Assembly: GCA_964431965.1 (NCBI GenBank)
Contig: CAYSLU010000008.1
Span: forward strand, 1 to 64,000
Length of the DNA: 64,000 bases
Source of the DNA: CAYSLU01 sp964431965
GTDB taxonomy: Bacteria; Verrucomicrobiota; Kiritimatiellia; CAIKKV01; CAYSLU01
Direction of reading: 5' to 3'
The translations under genes were made by a program, and so were the position numbers. Below the pieces are notes generated by a model. That model did no database searches. It had not been told where the DNA came from and worked only from the letters and a program-made list of their open reading frames with translations. Below are positions 35,899-43,511 of the stretch, piece by piece (within the stretch, counting starts at the first letter, position 1; each line of letters opens with the position of its first letter).

Positions 35899-37932
35899 AT
35901 GAGCGATACGCGTGCGGATCGGAGAATGGCGGCGCTGCCGGTGCTGCGCGAGCGCCTGTGCCGGGACATCCTTCAGAGCTCGGCGATCGTCGCGGTGGAG
36001 CAGCCGGCGGAGCGGTTGCTCGCGTCCATGGGGGGCGACGGAACCTGGGGCGACGTGGCCTATGAGCCCGGCGCGCTGAAGGACTGGGCCGCGGCGGTCC
36101 ATCTCGCGCGGCTGCTGGCCATGGCCTGCGAATGGAGCGCGATGGAGCGACCGGCGGGCGAGCCGCTCCTGGACGCCGTCCGGCGTGGGCTGGACGCCTG
36201 GTACTCCCGGGGGCTCGTCAACCCCAACTGGTGGTGGAACCAGATCGGCGCGCCGATGCTGCTGGGCGATACGCTGCTGCTCGTGAAGGACGCGTGCGAT
36301 CGTTCCTATGTCGAGCGGGCGGCTCCCGCGCTGACCGCTCACCAGCCGGTGCTGCGGTTTACGGGTCAGAACCTCGTCTGGACGGCCGGGGTCGAGATCC
36401 GGCACGGCCTGCTGGCGGACGATCCGGACATCGTGTCGCAGGCATTCATCCTGATCGGTCGCGAGCTGCGCGTCCTGCCCGGCGCGGAGGGGCTGCAGCC
36501 GGACATGAGCTTCTTCCAGCATGGGAAGCTGCTCTACTCGGGCGGCTACGGCCAGTGGTTCGCCGCGGACGTGGCGCGGCTGATCCGGCTGGCATCCGGA
36601 ACCGTCTACGCATTCCCGGAGCACATGGTTGACCTGCTCGCACGCTACCTGCTCGACGGCAGCCGCTGGATGGTTCGCGGCCGGACGTTCGAGTACGGCG
36701 CGATCGGCCGCGAGATCACCCGGGCGGGGCATTCGGCCGCGGGCTTCTTCAGGGGCGCGGCCCACATGGCCGAGGTCGAGCACCCGCGGAGAGCCGAGTT
36801 TGCCGCCATCGCCGGGGACGGCGGCCGGGGCGGACGATCGTTCGTCACGGGCAACCGGCATTTCTGGTGCGCGGATCTCATGGTCCACCATCGCCCCGGC
36901 TTCTACGTCTCCGTGCGCATGCCGAGCTCGCGCATCTTGAACGCCGACACGCCGTGCTGCGGAGGCGAGGGCCGGCTGTGTCACCACATGGCTGAAGGCG
37001 CGACATTCATCATGCGCGATGGCGATGAGTATCGCGATGTCTTCCCGGTCTGGAACTGGCGCCAGGTTCCCGGCGCGACGGTTGAGCAGGACGAGGGAGC
37101 TTTCGATCCCGACGGCCTGCGCCACCTGGGCGAGGGCGCGTTCGCGGGCGGCGCTTCCGATGGGCTCGTCGGCTGCGCGGCTATGGACTTCTCCCGGAAG
37201 ACGCTGGCCGCCCGGAAGGCGTGGTTCCTGTTCGACGAGGGCATGGTGGCGCTAGGCGCGGCGATTCGATCGACTTCAGGCGATCCGGTTCGGACCACGC
37301 TCAACCAGTGTCGACGGCGCGGGGAGGTGCGGATGAGCGGACAGTCCGGCCCGCTCGCGGACGGAGCGTATCCGCTGACGAACGGTGCGGCCTTCTGGCA
37401 CGACGGCGTCGCGTATCACGTCCTCCAGGGCCATGGAACGGTTCGGGTGACGCGGCAGCGGGGCGCTTGGAGCGACTGCGGAGTCGGGCCGGCCGCGCTG
37501 GAGGAGCAGCCCGTCCTGAACGCCGGACTGGACCACGGACGCAGCCCGTCCGGGGCCTCGTACGCCTATGTCGTGCTGCCGGGCGCCGGGCCCGAGGCCG
37601 CCGCCACGACCGAGCGTTTCGTGTTAGTGCGCAACGACGCGAAGGCGCAGGCGGTCTGGCATGCCGTCGACGGCCTCGGGCAGGTCGTGTTCTACGAGCC
37701 CGGGGCTGTCGCCTTCCCCGATGGGCAGACGATCGCCGCGGACCGGCCGTGCGTTCTGTTGTACCGGCCGGTCGGCGGCCGGGCGATTCTGACCGTCGCA
37801 CAGCCGGAGCAGCGCGACGGCCTGCTCTCTCTGTCGCTGTCGGGGTTGCTCGCCGCCAAGGTCGGCGCCTCGCTTCCGCAGCGCGAGTACGCGGGCTCCA
37901 GCCTGACCCTGGCCGTGGGCCCGTCGTGCTGA
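35899..37932 (+). CDS. Polysaccharide lyase family 8 protein
   Basis: The 677-residue protein matches PL8 lyases (hyaluronate, chondroitin AC, xanthan lyases), which cleave uronic-acid glycans by beta-elimination. The catalytic residues appear as Asn158 in FTGQNLVW, His208 in FQHGKLLYSGGYGQ and Tyr217 in the same motif, with the Arg pair in RGRTFEYGAIGREITR. The spacings of 50 and 9 residues equal those of pneumococcal hyaluronate lyase (N349, H399, Y408). An alpha-toroid (to about residue 290) is followed by the beta-sandwich domains. No signal peptide is visible, unusual for the family, and the N-terminal accessory domain is absent. The ATG follows GGGAG. The gene converges with a ceramidase-like gene 4 bp away. 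Confidence 0.85.
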   Translation: MSDTRADRRMAALPVLRERLCRDILQSSAIVAVEQPAERLLASMGGDGTWGDVAYEPGALKDWAAAVHLARLLAMACEWSAMERPAGEPLLDAVRRGLDAWYSRGLVNPNWWWNQIGAPMLLGDTLLLVKDACDRSYVERAAPALTAHQPVLRFTGQNLVWTAGVEIRHGLLADDPDIVSQAFILIGRELRVLPGAEGLQPDMSFFQHGKLLYSGGYGQWFAADVARLIRLASGTVYAFPEHMVDLLARYLLDGSRWMVRGRTFEYGAIGREITRAGHSAAGFFRGAAHMAEVEHPRRAEFAAIAGDGGRGGRSFVTGNRHFWCADLMVHHRPGFYVSVRMPSSRILNADTPCCGGEGRLCHHMAEGATFIMRDGDEYRDVFPVWNWRQVPGATVEQDEGAFDPDGLRHLGEGAFAGGASDGLVGCAAMDFSRKTLAARKAWFLFDEGMVALGAAIRSTSGDPVRTTLNQCRRRGEVRMSGQSGPLADGAYPLTNGAAFWHDGVAYHVLQGHGTVRVTRQRGAWSDCGVGPAALEEQPVLNAGLDHGRSPSGASYAYVVLPGAGPEAAATTERFVLVRNDAKAQAVWHAVDGLGQVVFYEPGAVAFPDGQTIAADRPCVLLYRPVGGRAILTVAQPEQRDGLLSLSLSGLLAAKVGASLPQREYAGSSLTLAVGPSC

Positions 37933-37936
37933 GGGA

Positions 37937-39253
37937 TCAATCGATCCCGCGGTGGCGCAGGTCGGTGAGGCTCTTCTTCAGAATGCGCTGGAGTCCGGGG
38001 GCGAGCGGAGAGGGGAATCCGTACTCGTAGTAGCTCTCGACCTCATACCCGCCCTCCGGCAGCATGCGCTCGGACGGGAGGTAGAGCTGCGTCCCGTCGG
38101 TGTAGCCGAGGGCGAAGGTGGTGCCCGACCCGTAGAACGCCTCGACGAAGAGCCCGAGCTCTCCCACGGCCTCTCCCTCCAGGGCGGCGATCCGGAGACC
38201 ACGGCCGAGGCGGATGCCGTGGAGCGTGATGTCGGCGGCTGTCGGGAGCTTCCCGCCGCGGTCGAGGATCTCGATCTGCCGCCTGGCCCACATCCGCTGC
38301 AGTTCGTACGCACCCGGGTTCTCCGCGATGGAGACCAGCAGGGCGCGCGCCGGCGTGGGCAGAAGCGGCCAGACGGTTTGCGTTTCCGCGGCGGCCAGCG
38401 CGGGTGACACGGGCCGCAGTCCGGCGTCGAGCGCCCGGCGCACTTCATCCGCGACGATCCGGCCGGCTTGCTCCACGTCGTCCCAGCTCCCGGTCCGCCA
38501 TGCCACGTCCACATCGTCGCGTCCGTTGGCGATCGTGCACGCCTTGGCGTCGCCGCCGCAGCCTTGGAGGAACAGGCTCCCGCCATCCCGCAGGCCCAGC
38601 TGCCTGTCCAGGATCCGGCACGCCACGCCGGGATAGTCCGCCGAGATCTGCCAGCCGCCGGTTGTCGAGGGGTGGCAGGCGACGGAGTAGAGGAGCGAGA
38701 TGACCCGGCCGTCCGCGTCCTTTAGCAGGCACAGCGGCAGGCTGCGGCAGACGGTTCCTTCGGGGTATGGCCGCCACTCGACGCCGCCCTTGCCGTTGGG
38801 CTTGCGACGGCTGACGGGAAGCCGGGTCTCGGTCCGCCCCGCCTGGATCGTCGCCTTCCGGGCGCCGGCCCGGGCCGTTTGAGCCGCCTGGACGGTGGCT
38901 TGCTCGACCGCGTTCATGTACAGGATGTCTGGCGCGTCAAAGCCGCTGAACCCCCAGGTGGCCGTGCACGGCCCAACGTGCGTGTGGGAGAAGTTCAGGA
39001 GAATCTGCCGCGGCGCCAGGTTCAGCGCGCGGCCGAGCGCGCCGCGGATGCGGTCCGCCTCGGCGCGGCCAAAGAAGCAGAGGTCGTACGCCACGATCAT
39101 GGCGCACTCGTCGCCGTGCTGAAGGAAGAGGGCGCGCGCGAAGACGTCGTCGTGGATGCCCTCGCACCCCTTCGCCCGATCCCGCCCTCCGAAGCCGAGC
39201 ATCCGGGTGCCGATGGGCGGAGTGATGCTGACGCGCGCGAATCCTGCTTTCAT
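37937..39253 (-). CDS. Neutral/alkaline ceramidase-like protein
   Basis: The 438-residue protein resembles the N-terminal catalytic domain of neutral/alkaline ceramidases: FARVSITPPIGTRMLGF at the start, LFLQHGDECAMIVAYDLCFF, and the zinc/active-site region LNFSHTHVGPCTATW (paired His), with a later CHPSTTGGWQISADYPG His site. The family normally hydrolyses the amide of ceramides, but the short bacterial versions near glycan genes have unknown substrates. No signal peptide. The ATG follows GGAGGAATC. A truncated paralogous start occurs at 14675. It probably lies in a transcript with the upstream GH42-like gene, though a hairpin (39287-39306) lies between them. Confidence 0.78.
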   Translation of the reverse strand: MKAGFARVSITPPIGTRMLGFGGRDRAKGCEGIHDDVFARALFLQHGDECAMIVAYDLCFFGRAEADRIRGALGRALNLAPRQILLNFSHTHVGPCTATWGFSGFDAPDILYMNAVEQATVQAAQTARAGARKATIQAGRTETRLPVSRRKPNGKGGVEWRPYPEGTVCRSLPLCLLKDADGRVISLLYSVACHPSTTGGWQISADYPGVACRILDRQLGLRDGGSLFLQGCGGDAKACTIANGRDDVDVAWRTGSWDDVEQAGRIVADEVRRALDAGLRPVSPALAAAETQTVWPLLPTPARALLVSIAENPGAYELQRMWARRQIEILDRGGKLPTAADITLHGIRLGRGLRIAALEGEAVGELGLFVEAFYGSGTTFALGYTDGTQLYLPSERMLPEGGYEVESYYEYGFPSPLAPGLQRILKKSLTDLRHRGID

Positions 39254-39286
39254 GATCGATTCCTCCAGAGATGCGGCGCGGCCCGA

Positions 39287-39306
39287 CCGGCCGAGCCGTC
39301 GGCCGG
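39287..39306. terminator. Possible terminator or attenuator hairpin
   Basis: CCGGCCGA, a 4-base loop GCCG, and TCGGCCGG form a perfect 8-bp stem between the end of the GH42-like gene and the start of the ceramidase-like gene. There is no T run, so it could be an attenuator or processing site rather than an intrinsic terminator. Confidence 0.35.
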
Positions 39307-39329
39307 GAATTCAACGTCCCGCACCGCAC

Positions 39330-42236
39330 TCACTTCAAGACAATAATATCGGCCAGCCCGAGCGGCACGGAGAACGAGACCGCTCCATCGGCGGCCGTCA
39401 GCGCGAGTGCTCCCTGCGCCAGGCTCTCCGCGACCCGGAGGGCGGTGCCGCGGAGGCGGACGGTCACGCGCTCGACGCGGTCCGAGCCGGTTGCGTTCAC
39501 GAGCACGACGGCGCATCCCTTCGGGCCGGCGAGCAGTCGGGCGCTTACCAGCGGATTGTCGCTGGCGCAGGCCGGCGGACCGGCCGCCACGAGCCAGGGA
39601 CGCACGGCGTTGCGGGCCGGCTCCTGCATGCCGACGAGGGCGTGGTTTCGCATCTCGGCGCCGAGGTGATAGCTGTGGCCCGGCATGAAGGCGAAGTAGA
39701 CGAGCCGCCCGGCGCCGAGCGCCCGCTCGAGGACGGCTGGATGCGTGTCCTCGAACGGCGTCGTGACTCGGGCTCCCCCCGGCTTCACCGATGCGGTGGG
39801 GCCGAGCGTCCATAGATCCAGTTCGGGTATCCGGAGGGAAGGGATATCGTCGAGCGCATGCTTCACGCCCGGGTCCGGATCGCGCACCCGAAGGTCAGTC
39901 ATGCCGAACGCTTCGGTCATGACGGACTGGGGGCGGGCGTACTCGTCCAACTGTCCACAGCCGACCAGCGCGACCAACGTCCCGCCGCGCTCGATCCATT
40001 TCAACAGCCGTGCGGCCGCCGCCGCCGGCAGGCAGCGCTGGGTCATGAACAGCACCTTGATGCCGGCGAGCTCGGCATCGGGCGGGAGATATGCGTCGCT
40101 GATGAAGTCGGGCTGATAGCCGAGCCCGCGGAGCAGGTGGTGCAGGTTGCGCCGCTCGGAGAAGTAGACGGCGCCGACGTCCAGGGCATCCCAGAGATCG
40201 CCGTCCCGCGCGCAGAGGATGGCGACCGGTGAACGGGGCGGACGGGCGGCGAGCAGGACATCCTCGGCCCACCCGACGGCGTGGCTGATCTGGCCCATGG
40301 CGCGCAGCTTCTCGCGATCGGTATCGAACCAGTTCTCGGTTGCCAGGTAGCGCGGCCCGTACAGGTAGAACGAAAGTGAGCGGGCGCCGGCGCCGACGGC
40401 GCTGAAGGCGCGCAGCGTGAGGCTGCGCGGCGGGCGCGTCAGGTAGGCCGCCTGCGCCGCGAGATAGGCATCGACCGGCTTGTCGTTCGGCCGGAGCGCG
40501 CAGCGGAGCAAGTCAATCATGAACTCCTCGCCCCCGGGGTGGCCGACGCCGTAGTCGCACGCCTGCGGCACGTCAAGCGATTCGCGGACGGAGTACATCC
40601 GCCAGGGCTCGATGTCGGTCGGCATCGATCGGAAGAAGTGGCTGTCGTGCACATTGGCCGTCACGAGCACGTTCGATCCCATGTGCGCCCGGATGGCCTG
40701 GCGGACGTTGCCGAAGCGAGTAGGGTAGGATGCCGCCCAGGTGAGCATGGTGTTGCGCAAGCCGACGGGGTCGGCCTCGCGATCGCCCGCCCAGCGAAAC
40801 CGGAGGTGCGTCCAGTAGGCATTCGTTGCGGGCGTCAGTCCGGCAGGCGGCGGGTTCGTCGGGTCTATGAAGTCCTCCGGGCGCAACCCGGCGGTCTCGA
40901 GCATCTGCCCCCAGGCGTACGGATCCTTGGCCATGGCGTAGAGCGTGGCATTGGTCTGCACGGTGGCGGCGATGTTGTGTCCCGGCTCGTCGAACACGGA
41001 TATCCGGTAGACGCGATCCTTCAGGCCGGCGGCGTCCCAGCGGTCGGCGAGGTCGCGCATCTGCTCGTCGTTCGTGTCGCGCCGGAACCCGTAGCCGCGG
41101 AGCCGATCGCCGGCGAGGTGGGTGTAGGAGTAGATGAACCGGTATCCGAGCTCGTCGAAGAGCGCCCGGTCCGCGCTCGCGTCGGTCCACTGCACGGCGG
41201 TGAACCCGAGCAGGCGGCCGGCCTCCAGGTCGTAGCGGTGTCCGGCGGTTGCCCCGATCGGGAACTCGCGCGGCGGCCGCCCGGCGAAGCTCATGGACTT
41301 CACCGCGTCGAGCGTGGCTCGGGATATCTCGGCGTCAGTCCGGATCGCATCGGCGTCGGCGAAGGCCGCCGAGTGGACCTCGGCCCGGTGCACGATGGCG
41401 CGGCCCCGTCCTCCCGTGGACGGCGGCTCCAGCGGCAGCGAGCGCAGCACGTGCCGGCCCGAGAGGGCGGCCGCATACTCGACGTGCGCCGGCGCCGGAT
41501 CGGCACGGCTGATGGTGATGGTCGCGGGGGCGATCTCCCGGATGGCGGGCAGCCAGAGCCAGGGCGATGCGCCGCCGGGGTTCGTGCGCAAGGGCATGCG
41601 GCTGCTCCACGGGGCGCGGTGAAAGCCGAGTTGGAACTGGAACGCGACGCCTTCGCGGCCCGCGTCGTCGACGACCCGGATGAACCCGCCCGTGACGACC
41701 GTGCCTGCGTCCGGAGCGTCTCCGGTGCGCCGCAGGCCGACGGGGGCGATCACGAGCGCGCCGACATCGCCCTCGATCACGGCGAGCGCCGGGTCGATCC
41801 CGTCCGGCCGCGTGTCCGGGGCCGGGCGCTTCTGGCGCGCAGGCGTCCGGGCTCTGGGTTTGGCGGCACTCTTCGGGTTGACGCGGGTGGCGGGTTGATC
41901 GCGGCGCCAGAAGCTGTAGTAGCGGCGGCCGGGCTCGGCCACGAACCACAGTTCGGACGTGCCGCCGGACGACGCCGTGTCCCACGTGGCGGGACGGCCG
42001 GTGTCGTCGAAGACGCCGACGATTGCGCCGGGTGGGGCGATCAGTTCGAAGCGGCCGTAGTCCGTTACGCGGACGGCCACCGGTCCGGCGACGGATGCGT
42101 TTGTCGCCGGCATGCGCCACTCGAGCGCCATGTCGGTGCTCTTCGGGAATGAGACCGCCTGGGCTGAGGAGGCCAGCATGGCCGCCACGGTGGCGATCAG
42201 CAGCGCAGCGAGCATCTGGGGGGCGGATATTCGCAT
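39330..42236 (-). CDS. Large secreted glycoside hydrolase-like protein (GH42/clan A type)
   Basis: The 968-residue protein has a signal peptide (residues 1-27, ending SSAQA). A beta-rich N-terminal third is followed by a TIM-barrel-like region (about 300-700: FTAVQWTDASADRALFDELG, VYRISVFDEPGHN, NVLVTANVHDSHFF) and a C-terminal alpha/beta domain like the beta-galactosidase trimerisation domain (GIKVLFMTQRCLPAAAAARL, GGTLVALVGCGQLDEY). The Glu in FDEPGH may be the acid/base. The combination resembles GH42-like and related uncharacterised hydrolases. The ATG at 42236 follows CAGGACG; the longer frame to 42299 has no signal peptide in the right place. Substrate unknown. Confidence 0.65.
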   Translation of the reverse strand: MRISAPQMLAALLIATVAAMLASSAQAVSFPKSTDMALEWRMPATNASVAGPVAVRVTDYGRFELIAPPGAIVGVFDDTGRPATWDTASSGGTSELWFVAEPGRRYYSFWRRDQPATRVNPKSAAKPRARTPARQKRPAPDTRPDGIDPALAVIEGDVGALVIAPVGLRRTGDAPDAGTVVTGGFIRVVDDAGREGVAFQFQLGFHRAPWSSRMPLRTNPGGASPWLWLPAIREIAPATITISRADPAPAHVEYAAALSGRHVLRSLPLEPPSTGGRGRAIVHRAEVHSAAFADADAIRTDAEISRATLDAVKSMSFAGRPPREFPIGATAGHRYDLEAGRLLGFTAVQWTDASADRALFDELGYRFIYSYTHLAGDRLRGYGFRRDTNDEQMRDLADRWDAAGLKDRVYRISVFDEPGHNIAATVQTNATLYAMAKDPYAWGQMLETAGLRPEDFIDPTNPPPAGLTPATNAYWTHLRFRWAGDREADPVGLRNTMLTWAASYPTRFGNVRQAIRAHMGSNVLVTANVHDSHFFRSMPTDIEPWRMYSVRESLDVPQACDYGVGHPGGEEFMIDLLRCALRPNDKPVDAYLAAQAAYLTRPPRSLTLRAFSAVGAGARSLSFYLYGPRYLATENWFDTDREKLRAMGQISHAVGWAEDVLLAARPPRSPVAILCARDGDLWDALDVGAVYFSERRNLHHLLRGLGYQPDFISDAYLPPDAELAGIKVLFMTQRCLPAAAAARLLKWIERGGTLVALVGCGQLDEYARPQSVMTEAFGMTDLRVRDPDPGVKHALDDIPSLRIPELDLWTLGPTASVKPGGARVTTPFEDTHPAVLERALGAGRLVYFAFMPGHSYHLGAEMRNHALVGMQEPARNAVRPWLVAAGPPACASDNPLVSARLLAGPKGCAVVLVNATGSDRVERVTVRLRGTALRVAESLAQGALALTAADGAVSFSVPLGLADIIVLK

Positions 42237-42348
42237 GTCGCACGTCCTGTCAGTTCCGGCCAGGCATACGGCGCCAGAGGATTCGCGCCCCATCATCACG
42301 ATCGGACTCGCCGGTGGATGGCGGCAATCCGTTGTGGCGGCGCAACCC

Positions 42349-43497
42349 TCAGCTTAGCCGAGCCGCTTCGCGGTCCAGTATCTCCCATGCCTTTTGGATG
42401 TAGAAGCGGTAGTTGGCGAGCGGCGTGTTGTTCGGGATGCGGTGATCGAGGCTCAGGACGCAGCCGCCGGTCCGGACGATCGGGGGAATCTTGTACTCGA
42501 GTTCGGCTGCGATCTCCTCGCGGCTCCGCCGGATCACGTGCTTGTCCAGCCCGCCCATGAAGGCCAGGCGCGTGCCGTACTGCGCGCGGGCCTTTACGAT
42601 GTCCATGTGCGCGGCGGGCTCCATGGGATACATGACGTTGATCCCGGCGTCCATGAACGCGGGGATGACCGCGTTCATGTCGCCGTCCGAGTCCTGGACG
42701 AAGAGCCGGGTGCCGCGGTCGGCCAGCATGTCCCACGCGCGCCGGTAATACGGCCGGATGAACTCGGATATGTGGGCGGGGCCCCAGAGCGAGCCGCTGT
42801 GGCCCGCCATGTCCTCGTGGACGAAGAGCTGGTCAATCGGGACGGCGGCGCTCACGCGCTCGAGCACGCGGACCGCGGTGTCGCCGATGGTCCGGAGGAT
42901 GTCGTGCAACAGCTCGGGTTGGTCGTAGGGCGCCAGGCAAACGTGCTCCTCGCCGAGGAGCTGGCGCGGCTCGTCGAACCCGCCGGGAATACTGACAGCG
43001 AGTACGCGCCCGGCGGCGCGGTGCGTGCGGGCAGCCGCTTCCCAATCGCCGCCGAAACGATCTTCGCTGAACTCGTAGTGATGCCGGACCTTCAGCCAGT
43101 CGTCCATGCTCCGGACCGGATACTCGAGGGGCAGGGGGAGGGTGGCCACCCCCTTGCAGAGCATAACCCGGCGGCCCATGCGGTCGCGCGCGATGACGTG
43201 GTCCGCGGTTTCCTCGAGGATCTCCTCCTGCTGGCCGCCCATCCAACCGGTCCAGGCCGGGAGATGGCCGATCATTTGGCGGCGGTAGCGGAAGGCGGAG
43301 AAGTCCAGCTCCTGAGGGGTGGCCCCTTGAGCCTTCCACTCGTCCTTCAGTCCCACGATCGGCCCGAACAGCTCGCGGAACAGCGGCCGGCGGTTGGCCC
43401 GGAACGTCATGTGGTCGAGATACTCGGAGCGGTCCACCTCCATCCCGTCGGCGATGGCGAGGGCGGCGTGGGCGGTCTGCATGAAGTTGGCGGCCAT
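42349..43497 (-). CDS. Uroporphyrinogen decarboxylase-like (URO-D superfamily) protein
   Basis: The 382-residue protein has the URO-D TIM-barrel pattern: LFVHEDMAGHSGSLWGPAHI, a strand RLFVQDSDGDMNAVIPAFMD where the metal-ligand His of methyltransferases is replaced by Gln, MYPMEPAAHMDIVKARAQYG, LAFMGGLDKHVIRRSREEIA, and the terminal LSLDHRIPNNTPLANYRFYI. It is only distantly related to the copy at 24905-26014. It begins 14 bp after the GH78-like gene's stop, so the two are probably cotranscribed. The ATG at 43497 has GGAG 11 bases upstream; 43482 is an alternative. The reaction is unknown. Confidence 0.8.
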   Translation of the reverse strand: MAANFMQTAHAALAIADGMEVDRSEYLDHMTFRANRRPLFRELFGPIVGLKDEWKAQGATPQELDFSAFRYRRQMIGHLPAWTGWMGGQQEEILEETADHVIARDRMGRRVMLCKGVATLPLPLEYPVRSMDDWLKVRHHYEFSEDRFGGDWEAAARTHRAAGRVLAVSIPGGFDEPRQLLGEEHVCLAPYDQPELLHDILRTIGDTAVRVLERVSAAVPIDQLFVHEDMAGHSGSLWGPAHISEFIRPYYRRAWDMLADRGTRLFVQDSDGDMNAVIPAFMDAGINVMYPMEPAAHMDIVKARAQYGTRLAFMGGLDKHVIRRSREEIAAELEYKIPPIVRTGGCVLSLDHRIPNNTPLANYRFYIQKAWEILDREAARLS

Positions 43498-43511
43498 CGA
43501 GAGCGGTGCTC

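Noticed and set aside
42349..43497. True heme-pathway HemE
   Set aside because: Key URO-D catalytic and metal motifs differ, the protein is diverged, and no heme gene is nearby.
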